Assembly (NCBI GenBank): GCA_017458585.1
Contig: JAFTAJ010000035.1
Span: 1 to 39,323 of the forward strand
Reading direction: 5' to 3'
Origin: Bacteroidaceae bacterium
GTDB lineage: Bacteria; Bacteroidota; Bacteroidia; Bacteroidales; Bacteroidaceae
Length of the DNA stretch: 39,323 nt
Made by a program: the position numbers and the translations under genes. Below are positions 25,303 to 33,861 of this stretch, one piece after another (position 1 is the first letter of the stretch; the number at the start of each line of letters is the position of its first letter). The notes below the pieces were generated by a model, which worked only from the letters and a program-made list of their open reading frames with translations, had not been told where the DNA came from and did no database searches.

Positions 25303-25399
25303 AGTTTTCTCGGTTTTCGTTTTCGTTATCGTTTAATCTCTGTGTTATCTGTGCTTTCTGTGTGCATTAACTAAATGTGTATGTTTGCAGTACGACCCT
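25303..25399 (+). repeat. T-rich spacer of composite element 1
   Basis: GTTTTCTCGGTTTTCGTTTT, then GTTTAATCTCTGTG followed by imperfect CTGTG repeats about 9-10 bp apart. The corresponding segments of the other copies (25931-26046; 39048-39152 on minus) also have T-rich sequence, then TTTAA, then repeated CTGTG or TTCGTG. Confidence 0.6.
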
Positions 25400-25757
25400 G
25401 TCAAAACTAAAGCTGACTTCGTCACCAATAACTGCGACCGCGTCAAAACTTAACGCGACGGCGCCCAAACTTATCCCGTGCGCGTTGGAACTTTATCCCG
25501 TGCGCGTCAGATTTTATCCCGTGCGCGTCAGATTTTATCCCGTGCGCGTTCAGCCTTCTCCTAATCTAGTGGAAATTATCCCCACTCTTAGAAATTCTAA
25601 GCCCGTTCTCGCGCTAACAAAAAGCCGTTCTCGTGTAAACTAAGTCCGTTCTCGTGGACGCGAGATCAGAGATTGTTCGTCGGAGCTCTGAGTTCTGTGA
25701 AACGAGCACAGAGTTTAGCAGCACGAGCTCTGACTTCTGTGTCAGGAGCACCGAGTT
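25400..25757 (+). repeat. Array of about 17 degenerate 21-bp iterons
   Basis: Unit starts (GT or GC dinucleotide) fall at 25400, 25421, 25442, 25463, 25484, 25506, 25527, 25548, 25569, 25591, 25611, 25633 and 25654, with steps of 20-22 bp, and continue less regularly to 25757. The sequence drifts along the array: AAAGCTGACTTC-like at the left, CTTATCCCGTGCGC-like in the middle (four near-identical units), AAGCCCGTTCTC-like next, and GAGCTCTGA-like at the right. Reading frames across it are translated repeat, not a protein. Confidence 0.85.
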
Positions 25758-25813
25758 ATTTTCTTCCTTATCAAGCGAATATGTATTTTAGGCTTGAAAA
25801 GCCGATGTTTTTG

Positions 25814-25930
25814 CCAATGAGATGATGGCGACCTGTCGCTTCATGATGATAAGAAAAAAAGAGGGAAAGCTTGCTTTCAGTCTTTTGAGTAAGCATAATG
25901 AGTAGGTGCGCAGCACCATCATCTCATTGG
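25814..25930 (+). repeat. Inverted-repeat unit H2 of the composite element
   Basis: Arms CCAATGAGATGATGG (25814-25828) and CCATCATCTCATTGG (25916-25930) are perfect over 15 bp. Inside are CGAC-CT-GTCG, GAAAGC-TT-GCTTTC-like and GGTGC-GCA-GCACC hairpins, so the unit could fold as a cloverleaf. It starts 56 bp after array 1. The first 8 bp of the arms are shared with H3. Confidence 0.85.
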
Positions 25931-26046
25931 TGTTTTTCAGGTTTTTGTTTTTCTTAATATTCGTCTCCGCGCAGCGGAGATTTTTCCTAATTTTTGTTTA
26001 ACATCCGTAAGATTCGTGAGATTCGTGTTCAAAAAAATCTCAACTT
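25931..26046 (+). repeat. T-rich spacer of composite element 2
   Basis: TGTTTTTCAGGTTTTTGTTT, a hairpin CTCCGC-GCA-GCGGAG (around 25970), GTTTAACATCCGTAAG and two AGATTCGTG units. Same order as in the other two copies. Confidence 0.6.
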
Positions 26047-26140
26047 CTCCAAACTAACGCTGACTTCGTCACTAACTAACGCTGACTCTGTAGAATTTAA
26101 AGCCGACTCTGTGGAAATTAAAGCTGACGGCGCTCAAGAG
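26047..26140 (+). repeat. Iteron array 2 (about 4.5 units of 21 bp)
   Basis: Units start at about 26047, 26068, 26090, 26111 and 26132 and share AAC/TTAAAGCYGAC cores followed by TTCGTC, TCTGT or GGCGCTC. Unit order matches array 3 on the minus strand. Confidence 0.85.
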
Positions 26141-26150
26141 CAAACAAACA

Positions 26151-26195
26151 AAAATCTCGCGCATACCATATTATATAATACGTACGCGCGAGATT
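26151..26195 (-). terminator. Terminator of the pepD transcript
   Basis: On the minus strand AATCTCGCGC (26195-26186), an AT-rich loop containing TATTATATAATA, and GCGCGAGATT (26162-26153) followed by TTTTGTTTG. It lies about 57 bp behind the pepD stop. Confidence 0.8.
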
Positions 26196-26251
26196 ATCCG
26201 TCCTTGGGCAGCATCTCGTAAGTTCAGCCCTCAGACATCATACTTCAATTA

Positions 26252-27697
26252 CTAGATTTGCTCCAGCAGCTTCACTACGAAGTTGTAGTACTTTGCCACA
26301 GATGGGATGTTGCAACGCTCGTTGGGTGTGTGGGGCGAGCGGAGCGTAGGACCGAAGCTGACGGCGTCCATGTCGGGATAGACGGTCTTGATGATGCCAC
26401 ACTCAAGGCCGGCATGCACTACGGTAACCTTGCAGTCCTCACCATTGACCTCACGATAGACGCGCTCGATGGTCTTTGCTATCGGCGAATTGACATCGGG
26501 CTGCCATGCGGGGTAGCGACCGTGGTAGTTGACGGTGAAGCCGCCCAGCTCAAAGGTTGCCTTGGCTGAGCTGGCCAGCTCGTCGAGCTTGCTGTCCATG
26601 GAGCTGCGCACGAGCACATCGCCTTCGGCCTTGCCGTCGGCTGCCTTTACGATGCCGAGGTTGCAAGATGTCTCCACAATGTCGGGGATGGACGGTGTCA
26701 TACGATACACTCCGGCATGCATGGCCAGCACGGTGTTGGTGATAGCCTTGGCCACGGCCACAGGCATGGCGGTAGCGGGTGTGTCCACTGTCTCAGCCGT
26801 GATGGTGATGCCTTCCTCAATGCCTGCATACTCTGCCTGATAGATGGCCTGCCACTTGGCAGCGAGGTCAGCGGCAGACTGTGCACAGCGCTGGCAACCG
26901 CCCACTACGACGATGTTGCCAAACGAGGGGATGGCGTTGCGCATGTTGCCGCCCTCCCATGAGGCGAGGGTTGCGCCATTGTCAAGAGCTTCCTTGGCAA
27001 TATTAGCCAACAGCTTGTTGGCGTTGGCGCGTCCTTCGTTGATTTCAAGGCCGGAGTGACCGCCCTTGAGTCCGCTGATGCTGAACTTTACTGCAACAGA
27101 GCCTTCGGCCACAGGCTCGGGGGTGTAGGTCATCTCTGCCTGCACATCCATACCACCGGCAGAACCGATGACGAACTCGCCCTCGGTCTCGTTGTCGAGG
27201 TTGAGGAGGATGCTGCCCTTGAGGGTGCCAGGCTTGAGGTTCTCCACGCCGTACATCGACGACTCCTCGTCAACGGTGAAGATAGCCTCCAGCGGACCGT
27301 GCTTCAGGGTCTTGTCCTCAAAGATAGCCATCGCGGTAGCAATACCGATGCCATCGTCAGAGCCGAGCGTAGTGCCACGTGCCTTTACCCAGTCGCCATC
27401 GATGTAAGTCTCGATGGGGTCGGTGAGAAAGTCGTGGTTGGAGTCCTGTGTCTTCTGGGGCACCATGTCCATATGGCCCTCCATGGTAACCATCGGGCGG
27501 TCTTCCATTCCCGGTGTGGCGGGAACACGCACGATGATATTACCGGCATTATCCTGAAATGCCTCAAAACCATTGCCCTTTGCCCACTCGAGCAAGAAGG
27601 CCTGAATCTTTTCGAGGTGTCCGCTCGGACGCGGCACCTGTGTGAGGGAATGGAATGCTTTCCAAATGCCCTGCGGTTGTAGTTCTGTAATGTTCAT
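26252..27697 (-). CDS. pepD: Aminoacyl-histidine dipeptidase PepD (M20 family)
   Basis: A 481-residue cytosolic zinc dipeptidase. MEGHMDMVPQ gives the first metal His and Asp, GTTLGSDDGIGIA the bridging Asp, TVDEESSMYGVENL the catalytic and metal Glu, and HAGLECGIIK and RSPHTPNERC the C-terminal metal residues. It hydrolyses Xaa-His dipeptides such as carnosine, and others. I start it at ATG 27697 (MNITELQPQGIWKAFHSL), the usual N-terminus; an ATG at 27730 would add 11 residues (MNIIKSQISNN) that are only the translation of the ATTTGAG heptamers upstream. It is last in a minus-strand gene run and ends in the hairpin at 26151-26195. Confidence 0.95.
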   Translation of the reverse strand: MNITELQPQGIWKAFHSLTQVPRPSGHLEKIQAFLLEWAKGNGFEAFQDNAGNIIVRVPATPGMEDRPMVTMEGHMDMVPQKTQDSNHDFLTDPIETYIDGDWVKARGTTLGSDDGIGIATAMAIFEDKTLKHGPLEAIFTVDEESSMYGVENLKPGTLKGSILLNLDNETEGEFVIGSAGGMDVQAEMTYTPEPVAEGSVAVKFSISGLKGGHSGLEINEGRANANKLLANIAKEALDNGATLASWEGGNMRNAIPSFGNIVVVGGCQRCAQSAADLAAKWQAIYQAEYAGIEEGITITAETVDTPATAMPVAVAKAITNTVLAMHAGVYRMTPSIPDIVETSCNLGIVKAADGKAEGDVLVRSSMDSKLDELASSAKATFELGGFTVNYHGRYPAWQPDVNSPIAKTIERVYREVNGEDCKVTVVHAGLECGIIKTVYPDMDAVSFGPTLRSPHTPNERCNIPSVAKYYNFVVKLLEQI

Positions 27698-27700
27698 ATT

Positions 27701-27717
27701 ATTTGAGATTTGAGATT
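27701..27717. repeat. ATTTGAG heptamer repeat before pepD
   Basis: ATTTGAG, ATTTGAG, ATTTT. The same heptamer fills the pheT leader at 37807-37839. Confidence 0.7.
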
Positions 27718-27724
27718 TTATAAT

Positions 27725-27752
27725 GTTCAATATTCAATGGTCAATGGTCAAT
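27725..27752. repeat. GGTCAAT heptamer repeat at the flippase-pepD junction
   Basis: GTTCAAT, ATTCAAT, GGTCAAT, GGTCAAT. The flippase stop codon (27748-27750) lies within it. Same unit as inside aroB. Confidence 0.85.
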
Positions 27753-28728
27753 GTTTCTTGGTGTTTTGCAGTACAATGAGAGCATATACACCGAGCACTA
27801 CGAGGAGCATGGTCTGCACGGTGTGGACAATGAGCGCAAAGATGATGGCGCTGGTGGCTTCGAGTCCGTAGAGGACAAGGATTGTCTTGACGGCGAAGTG
27901 CCATGGGCCTGCACCATTGGGCGTGGGCACAAGTACTGCAATACCGCCAGTGCAGAAGGACACAAGGCCTGCCGCCATGCCCAAGTTCTCGGTGAAGCCG
28001 AAGCAGTAGAAGGTAAGGTAATAATGGAAGAAGTAGGCCGCCCAGATGCCCACGGAATAGAATAGGTAGAGCGGCATGTTGCTCACCTTGCGCAGCGACA
28101 TGATGCCCTCCGCCATATCACGCATAATGGCCTTTACCTTACGCATGACTGACAAACGACGCGCGAGGATATATACGAGCACTATGATACCCACGGTGCA
28201 GATGATGCTAACCCAGATGCCCGTGGCAGTAAAGCGCGACAGCGTAGTGCTGAGGTTCAAGCCCGTGAGAGCAAAGAACTCAGTAAACTTATCCCACTGC
28301 CACACAATGACAGCAGCAAGGAGCATAAACATTATCAGCATATCCACGGCACGCTCGGTGACCACGGTACCCAACGCCTTGGGAAACGACACACCGTCCT
28401 TGCGCTTGAGGATGCCGCAACGCAGAAACTCGCCCACTCGCGGCACCACGAGGCTGGCAGCGTAGCTGAGGAAGATGGCGCAGATAGCCACATGGCTGCG
28501 ACAGTGCTCGCCCATAGGCTGCAATGTCTGGCGCCAACGCAGCGCACGGAAGACCTGCGCCAGGATGCCGGGCACAAACGACAGCAGCATCCACTCCCAC
28601 CTCATCTGATGGAAGAGCACGTCGCTGATCTGGCTGAAATCGCTATTGCGATACATCCACCAGAGTATGCCACCTCCCAATAGGAAGGGCACCGCAATCT
28701 GCAGGGTCTTACCGATTACCTTTTTCAT
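27748..28728 (-). CDS. Flippase-like membrane protein (LPG synthase transmembrane-region family)
   Basis: A 326-residue integral membrane protein with about eight hydrophobic segments. RALRWRQTLQPMG and YAASLVVPRVGEFLRCGILK, then VVTERAVDMLIMF, are the conserved cytoplasmic motifs of the UPF0104/YbhN/AglD family, known for the membrane domain of MprF and for putative lipid flippases. A role in moving or building an envelope lipid is likely; the substrate is unknown. It has its own -7 box only 8 bp before the ATG. The last codons and stop come from the GGTCAAT heptamer repeat. Confidence 0.85.
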   Translation of the reverse strand: MKKVIGKTLQIAVPFLLGGGILWWMYRNSDFSQISDVLFHQMRWEWMLLSFVPGILAQVFRALRWRQTLQPMGEHCRSHVAICAIFLSYAASLVVPRVGEFLRCGILKRKDGVSFPKALGTVVTERAVDMLIMFMLLAAVIVWQWDKFTEFFALTGLNLSTTLSRFTATGIWVSIICTVGIIVLVYILARRLSVMRKVKAIMRDMAEGIMSLRKVSNMPLYLFYSVGIWAAYFFHYYLTFYCFGFTENLGMAAGLVSFCTGGIAVLVPTPNGAGPWHFAVKTILVLYGLEATSAIIFALIVHTVQTMLLVVLGVYALIVLQNTKKH

Positions 28729-28736
28729 TGTGGATG

Positions 28737-28744
28737 CAAAGATA
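28737..28744 (-). promoter_or_regulatory. -7 box of the flippase-like gene
   Basis: TATCTTTG on the minus strand, ending 8 bp before the ATG at 28728, which predicts a leaderless or very short-leader mRNA. No TTTG at standard distance. Confidence 0.55.
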
Positions 28745-28777
28745 AATAAATCTTTTTATATAACTGACCGACTAATC

Positions 28778-30283
28778 CTATTTTTCTCCACTTTGTGCCT
28801 CCGGCCAATTAACGAGATAGAGTCGGTCGGTGGCGCGAGTGAAGGCAGTATAGAGCCAACGCAGGTATGAGCGGTCGATGCCATCGGGCGGAAGCCAGCC
28901 CTGGTCAACATAGACATTGCGCCACTGACCACCCTGTGCCTTGTGGCAGGTAACGGCATAGGCATACTTTATCTGCAGGGCGTTGTAGTTGGGGTCGAGG
29001 CGCAGCTTGCGCATGCGCTCCTTCTTGCTCCTTATTTCCGCGTAATCGTCCATCACACCATGGTAGAGCATGTCGCTCTGCTCGCGTGTGAGAGCCGGGG
29101 TCTCGGAGGTGAGAGCCTCGAGCACCACTCGCACATCCATCTCCAAGTCGTCGTAGTCGGGAAACTGCAGGGTGATGTCAGCGAAGTGGAGGTCGTAGAA
29201 AGTGTAGTGACTACCGATATGGCGGACAACAGCTATGTCGCCGTTGGCAATGAAATTGGTGGGCAGCCTGTCGTCTAGTTTTTCGCGCTGCATCTCGGCA
29301 GCCAATTGCTCAATCCAGTAGTAATTGTTGCGCACCACCATAATGACATCGCCCACGGCAAGTCCCTCCTCACGACCGAAGATGACACTCCTTATTCCTT
29401 TGTTATACTCCACGGCACGCTTGTTGGAGCGGGTGACCACCACTACTTGCTCCTGACCGTAGCGGTCATAGTCGGCCTCGAGTGTCTCCACCATCTCATT
29501 GCCCGGCAAGCGCACGATGTCACTAAAGCCAAAGAAGTTAACCTTGGGAAGCGAGGGCTGGGAGACATCCTTGTGTCCACCTGCAGGCAAAAGACTCATG
29601 TTGGACGATTGGCCGTCCAACATCTGTCGCAGCGATGTGGCATTGGCGAGTATGCCACTCTGCTCTGCCTGACGCATGACATCAGTGAGCTGATGGCTGA
29701 CTACATCAAGTCCTATAGCCTTTAGCACACGCTCGCTGAGAGCCGGACTCTCCTCCTCACCCACCGGCGGCAGCTGGGCATTGTCGCCCACCAGCACCAT
29801 GCTGCAACCACGCGAGCTATAGACGTAGCTGACGAGGTCGTTGAGCACATTGCCGGTGCCAAACGTGGCGATGAGACTGTCTTCGCTGGATATCATAGAT
29901 GACTCATCTACAATGAACACTGTGTTTTTGTGCTTGTTTTGGTCTAAGTCGAAATGAGATTCAACATCACCCCCATTGCGCTGGCGATATATCTCCTTAT
30001 GAATGGTGTAAGCGGGGTAGCCCGAATACTGAGAAAAAACCTTCGCAGCACGCCCCGTAGGAGCCAGCAGCACCACATCGCGATGAAGGGAATGGAGCAC
30101 CCGGACGATAGCCGACATGATAGAGGTCTTGCCTGTGCCAGCATAGCCACGCAGCAGAAAAGCCGACCCCTCCTTGGGATGGAAGACGAAATCGGCCATT
30201 CGCTTCACTACCTCGCGCTGCATCTCTGTCAACTCGAAGGGAAGCGCCTTCTGGACAAGCATACAAAAGCTATCGCTTATCAT
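28778..30283 (-). CDS. RecD-like superfamily 1 DNA helicase
   Basis: A 501-residue helicase. LLRGYAGTGKTSIMSAIV is Walker A, LAPTGRAAKV motif Ia, VFIVDESSMIS Walker B, MVLVGDNAQLPPVGEEE motif III, VVTRSNKRAVEYN motif IV, and YAVTCHKAQGGQWRNVYVDQ and WLYTAFTRATDRLYLVNW motifs V and VI of the RecD/Pif1 group. RecB and RecC are absent, so it is a stand-alone RecD-like enzyme of the kind common in Bacteroidetes. It should unwind DNA 5' to 3' in repair or recombination. Its ATG overlaps the stop of the small membrane protein by 4 bp (ATGA), so the two are translationally coupled. Confidence 0.9.
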   Translation of the reverse strand: MISDSFCMLVQKALPFELTEMQREVVKRMADFVFHPKEGSAFLLRGYAGTGKTSIMSAIVRVLHSLHRDVVLLAPTGRAAKVFSQYSGYPAYTIHKEIYRQRNGGDVESHFDLDQNKHKNTVFIVDESSMISSEDSLIATFGTGNVLNDLVSYVYSSRGCSMVLVGDNAQLPPVGEEESPALSERVLKAIGLDVVSHQLTDVMRQAEQSGILANATSLRQMLDGQSSNMSLLPAGGHKDVSQPSLPKVNFFGFSDIVRLPGNEMVETLEADYDRYGQEQVVVVTRSNKRAVEYNKGIRSVIFGREEGLAVGDVIMVVRNNYYWIEQLAAEMQREKLDDRLPTNFIANGDIAVVRHIGSHYTFYDLHFADITLQFPDYDDLEMDVRVVLEALTSETPALTREQSDMLYHGVMDDYAEIRSKKERMRKLRLDPNYNALQIKYAYAVTCHKAQGGQWRNVYVDQGWLPPDGIDRSYLRWLYTAFTRATDRLYLVNWPEAQSGEK

Positions 30284-30675
30284 TTTGGCTTTTGCACTAG
30301 GCTATAAAAATAAAGCATCATTACGATGCAGCCACCCACAAAAAGAGCTAGCAATGCTATCCACTGCTTGGCAGCGACAGGCGACGGCAAGGCGAGCCAG
30401 TTGAGCAGCACATAGCCACCCGACACGATAACGGACACCGGCACTACCCTGCCCCACGAGAAATACATTGACTTGGAGCGGCCAAATAAGGGCTTGCCCC
30501 TGAGATAAGCAACCAGCGCCAACACCGCAGCCAACATCACGGCCAGCAGAGCGAAGCGCATGACTATGCGCCCCACATTGAGCAGGCTGTAGTCTGGCAT
30601 AGCCAATACGGCTCCCCATATAAGGAAATATGCCAGCAGCAATGCAAAATAACAATCAGCCTTGTGGAGATGCAT
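30280..30675 (-). CDS. Small four-segment membrane protein of unknown function
   Basis: A 131-residue protein with four hydrophobic segments (ALLLAYFLIWGAVLAM; MRFALLAVMLAAVLALVAYL; VVPVSVIVSGGYVLLNWLAL; WIALLALFVGGCIVMMLYFY) and a basic loop (RGKPLFGRSKSMYFSWGR). No conserved motif that I recognise. It is coupled to the helicase by a 4-bp overlap and lies 46 bp after alaS, so it belongs to the minus-strand run that begins at alaS. Confidence 0.8.
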   Translation of the reverse strand: MHLHKADCYFALLLAYFLIWGAVLAMPDYSLLNVGRIVMRFALLAVMLAAVLALVAYLRGKPLFGRSKSMYFSWGRVVPVSVIVSGGYVLLNWLALPSPVAAKQWIALLALFVGGCIVMMLYFYSLVQKPK

Positions 30676-30680
30676 GAGGG

Positions 30681-30725
30681 GTTCAATGTTTTAATGTTTC
30701 AACATTTTAATATTTAATGTTTCAA
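30681..30725. repeat. Short tandem repeat at the alaS 3' end
   Basis: GTTCAAT, GTTTTAAT, GTTTCAAC, ATTTTAAT, ATTTAAT, GTTTCAA: units of 7-8 bp that include the alaS stop codon and fill the gap. Confidence 0.65.
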
Positions 30726-33358
30726 AGCCCTGCCAGCTCTACCACCTTATCTACGGCAGCGTCGATGCCAGTGGTGTCCTTGCCGCCAGCGGTGGCGAAA
30801 TGCGGTGCACCGCCACCTCCACCCTGGATAAGCTTGGCGGCCTCTCTCACCAGATTGCCGGCGTGCAGATTGCGCTCTGCCACAAGGTCCTTGCTTATCA
30901 TCACAGTAATGAGCGGCTTGTCGTCACTCTTGCTACCATATACGCAGAAAGTCTTCTCGGGCAGCACATTAGCAACTTGGAAGGCAAGGTCCTTGACAGT
31001 GTTGGCGGGTATATCGGCAATAAACACATGCTTCACCACCCTCACGCCGTCGGCGTTCACCTCGGCAGCCTCGATTATCTCGTCGCGCACCTTCATCAGA
31101 CGCTCTTTCTGCGCCTCCTCCATCTGTTTGTGGAGCTCGGCGTTCTCGGCTATAGTCTTCTGTATGGCTGCTTTGATGTCCTTCTGGCCAAGAATGTCGC
31201 GGATGGTAAAGAGCATCTCCTCCATCTGGTAGAGACTCTCCTCTGCAGCCTCGCCAGTGATAGCCTCAATACGGCGCACTCCGGCAGCCACACTGCTCTC
31301 CGACACGATACGCACAAAGCCTATCTGACCGGTGGCCTTCACATGGCAACCACCGCAGAACTCGATACTATTGTCAAACTGCACCACGCGCACCTTGTCG
31401 CCATATTTCTCGCCAAAGAGTGCCATGGCGCCGAGCTTCTTAGCTTCCTCCAGCGGCATGTCGCGATGATCCTGAATAGGTATGTTCTGGCGTATGCGAG
31501 CATTGACTATGCGCTCCACCTTGCGCAGCTCCTCATGGGTAACCTTCTGGAAATGACTGAAGTCGAAGCGCAGTCCCTCGGGAGTAACCAGCGAGCCCTT
31601 CTGCTCCACATGAGTGCCAAGCACCTCGCGCAGCGCCTGGTCAATGAGGTGGGTAGCAGAGTGGTTAGCCTCCGAGGCACGACGGCGCTCCAGGTTAACC
31701 TTAGCCATGAAGTCAGCCTCAGGATGCTCGGGCATCTTGGCAGTGAGATGTATGGGCAGGTTGTTCTCACGCTTAACGTCAAAAATCTTCACCTCTTCGC
31801 TATCGCTCACCAGCACACCGCTGTCGCCTACCTGACCACCCATCTCAGCATAGAATGGAGTGTGGTCGAGCACCAACTCGTAGTACACCTTATTCTTCTG
31901 CTCAATGCGGCGATACTTCAGTATGCGGCACGGATGCTCTGTCTCGTCGAGGTAGTGAGTCTGCGTCTCGCCCTGAGCCAGGACCACCCAATCGGAGGCA
32001 TCGATGGCGGCAGCATTGCGGGCACGCTCTTTCTGCTTCTGCATCTCAGCGTCAAATGCCTTGGTATCAACGCTCAGGCCCTGCTCATGGCAGATAAGTT
32101 CCGTGAGATCGAGGGGGAAGCCAAATGTGTCGAACAGCGTAAATGCCTGTACGCCGTCAATCACCGTCTTGCCCTGCTTCTTGGTATCGCTTATCACGCC
32201 ATCCAGCAGATTGATACCCGTAGCAAGAGTGCGCAGGAAAGCCTCTTCCTCCTCCTTCATAACCTTGGAGATGAGCACTTTCTGACCCTCCAGCTCAGGA
32301 TAGGCCTCACCCATCTCGTCGATGAGCGTGGGCAGCAGCTTATACATAAACGCTTCCTGGAAACCGAGGAAAGTGTAGCCATACCTCACAGCGCGGCGCA
32401 GTATGCGGCGAATCACATAGCCCGCCTTGGCATTACCGGGCAGCTGACCGTCAGCGATAGAGAATGCTATGGCACGGACATGGTCGGCTATCACGCGCAT
32501 GGCCACATCCTTCTTGGCGTCTTTGCCATACTCACTGCCGCTCAGGCTACTGATAGCCTTTATCAGTGGTTGGAAGACGTCGGTGTCGTAGTTGCTCTTC
32601 TTGCCCTGCAAGGTCATGCACAGACGCTCGAAGCCCATACCAGTGTCGATGACCTTGGCGGGCAGCGGCTCCAGTGAGCGGTCGGCCTTGCGATTATACT
32701 GCATAAACACGAGGTTCCATATCTCGATTACCTGGGGATTATCCTTGTTCACCAGCTCAGCGCCGGGCACCTTGGCCTTCTCTTCGTCGCTGCGCAGGTC
32801 GATATGTATCTCCGAGCACGGACCGCAGGGACCGGTGTCGCCCATCTCCCAGAAATTGTCGTGCTTATTACCATTGATGATATGATCCTTGGGCAGATAC
32901 TTCTCCCAGTAGCCGGCAGCCTCGTTGTCGCGCTCCAGCCCCTCATCGGGAGCACCCTCAAACACAGTGGCATACAATATCGTCTTGTCAATCTTGAGTA
33001 CATCCACCAGATACTCCCATGCCCAGGCAATGGCTTCCTTCTTAAAGTAGTCGCCGAAGCTCCAGTTGCCCAGCATTTCAAACATGGTATGGTGATAGGT
33101 GTCGTGGCCCACCTCTTCAAGGTCGTTGTGCTTGCCGCTCACACGCAGACACTTCTGCGAGTCGGTAACACGGCGGCTCTTAGGCTCCGCATTGCCCAGG
33201 ATTACATCCTTAAACTGATTCATACCCGCGTTGGTGAACATCAGCGTCGGGTCATCCTTCACAACCATAGGAGCAGAGGGCACCACGAGGTGACCTTTCG
33301 ACTCAAAAAAACTCTTAAAAGAATTTCTAATTTCCTTTGCAGTCATCATATTTTGCAT
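30722..33358 (-). CDS. alaS: Alanyl-tRNA synthetase
   Basis: An 878-residue enzyme of full family length. The class II catalytic core is at the N-terminus ([48 protein letters not shown]); the editing domain carries the zinc ligands HSATH (about 566) and CGGCH (about 669); and the C-terminal domain ends with the glycine-rich [16 protein letters not shown]. It charges tRNA-Ala. The start at 33358 ([11 protein letters not shown]) could equally be the fourth or fifth codon, as most homologues begin near M-x-A/S-KEIR. It leads a minus-strand run with the membrane protein and helicase, and faces the MerR gene across a shared promoter region. Confidence 0.97.
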   Translation of the reverse strand: MQNMMTAKEIRNSFKSFFESKGHLVVPSAPMVVKDDPTLMFTNAGMNQFKDVILGNAEPKSRRVTDSQKCLRVSGKHNDLEEVGHDTYHHTMFEMLGNWSFGDYFKKEAIAWAWEYLVDVLKIDKTILYATVFEGAPDEGLERDNEAAGYWEKYLPKDHIINGNKHDNFWEMGDTGPCGPCSEIHIDLRSDEEKAKVPGAELVNKDNPQVIEIWNLVFMQYNRKADRSLEPLPAKVIDTGMGFERLCMTLQGKKSNYDTDVFQPLIKAISSLSGSEYGKDAKKDVAMRVIADHVRAIAFSIADGQLPGNAKAGYVIRRILRRAVRYGYTFLGFQEAFMYKLLPTLIDEMGEAYPELEGQKVLISKVMKEEEEAFLRTLATGINLLDGVISDTKKQGKTVIDGVQAFTLFDTFGFPLDLTELICHEQGLSVDTKAFDAEMQKQKERARNAAAIDASDWVVLAQGETQTHYLDETEHPCRILKYRRIEQKNKVYYELVLDHTPFYAEMGGQVGDSGVLVSDSEEVKIFDVKRENNLPIHLTAKMPEHPEADFMAKVNLERRRASEANHSATHLIDQALREVLGTHVEQKGSLVTPEGLRFDFSHFQKVTHEELRKVERIVNARIRQNIPIQDHRDMPLEEAKKLGAMALFGEKYGDKVRVVQFDNSIEFCGGCHVKATGQIGFVRIVSESSVAAGVRRIEAITGEAAEESLYQMEEMLFTIRDILGQKDIKAAIQKTIAENAELHKQMEEAQKERLMKVRDEIIEAAEVNADGVRVVKHVFIADIPANTVKDLAFQVANVLPEKTFCVYGSKSDDKPLITVMISKDLVAERNLHAGNLVREAAKLIQGGGGGAPHFATAGGKDTTGIDAAVDKVVELAGL

Positions 33359-33378
33359 TTTCTGTTTTTATTTGACCG

Positions 33379-33386
33379 CAAAATTA
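33379..33386 (-). promoter_or_regulatory. Probable -7 box of alaS
   Basis: TAATTTTG on the minus strand, about 20 bp before the alaS ATG; no good -33 partner. Confidence 0.45.
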
Positions 33387-33398
33387 CAAATAATTCAT

Positions 33399-33406
33399 TA
33401 CATTTG
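33399..33406 (+). promoter_or_regulatory. -7 box of the MerR-family gene
   Basis: TACATTTG on the plus strand, 28 bp before the ATG at 33435. A TTTG lies at 33371-33374, 24 bp upstream, which is a little far. Confidence 0.6.
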
Positions 33407-33434
33407 CACCCTAATTAGTAAATAAAAAACTCCC

Positions 33435-33809
33435 ATGGCTCTCAACACCAACAAAGACCTCAAGAAATACTACTCCATCCAGGAAGTGGCAAAGATGTAT
33501 GATGTCAACGAATCGCTGCTCCGTTATTGGGAGACAGAGTTTCCGCAGCTCAAGCCGAAGCGTGCCGGCAGAGACATACGCCAGTACTCCAAGGACGACG
33601 TGAAACTCATCGGCGTTATCCACGACCTCGTGAAGCGCCGTGGCATGAAGCTCGCCGCAGCCCGCGATGTACTCCGCAAAAACAAGGACGGCGCCTACCG
33701 CAGTAACGAGGCCATTGAGACACTCCAGGCTATCCGTGCCCAGCTAGTAGAGCTCCGCACAAACCTCGGCGGTGTTGTCGCTGACCATGAATACGAGATT
33801 GAACAATAA
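33435..33809 (+). CDS. MerR-family transcriptional regulator
   Basis: A 124-residue protein. YSIQEVAKMYDVNESLLRYW and the following ETEFPQLKPKRAGRDIRQYS, then KDDVKLI, form the winged helix-turn-helix of the MerR superfamily, near the N-terminus after a short lead. The rest is a coiled coil (AIETLQAIRAQLVELRTNLG) that serves dimerisation. No cysteine-based metal-binding motif is present, so it is not a metal sensor of the classic type. Similar short MerR proteins occur in Bacteroidetes next to housekeeping genes. Its stop codon lies in a heptamer repeat 52 bp before the riboflavin synthase gene. Confidence 0.9.
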   Translation: MALNTNKDLKKYYSIQEVAKMYDVNESLLRYWETEFPQLKPKRAGRDIRQYSKDDVKLIGVIHDLVKRRGMKLAAARDVLRKNKDGAYRSNEAIETLQAIRAQLVELRTNLGGVVADHEYEIEQ

Positions 33810-33838
33810 CCGTTAAACAATAAACGTTAACCGTTATA
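33804..33838. repeat. Heptamer repeat between the MerR gene and riboflavin synthase
   Basis: CAATAAC, CGTTAAA, CAATAAA, CGTTAAC, CGTTATA in register. The first unit contains the stop codon of the MerR gene. Confidence 0.85.
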
Positions 33839-33861
33839 TTGTCAAATAGTGAAATAAATCC

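Noticed and set aside
25052..25336. 94-residue ORF beginning near 25052
   Set aside because: It runs through the orphan terminator hairpin and unit H1, and its composition is low-complexity; no coding signal.
25400..25757. CRISPR array
   Set aside because: Units are contiguous with no unique spacers, the repeats drift in sequence, and no cas genes are near.
25377..26221. Small plus-strand ORFs across the iteron arrays
   Set aside because: They are translations of 21-bp repeats (a period divisible by 3 keeps frames open) with no start signal or family resemblance.
27698..27730. Upstream ATG for PepD
   Set aside because: It adds only residues encoded by the ATTTGAG heptamers, outside the family N-terminus.
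30800..32677. 625-codon plus-strand ORF opposite alaS
   Set aside because: Antisense shadow of a conserved minus-strand gene; no recognisable family.
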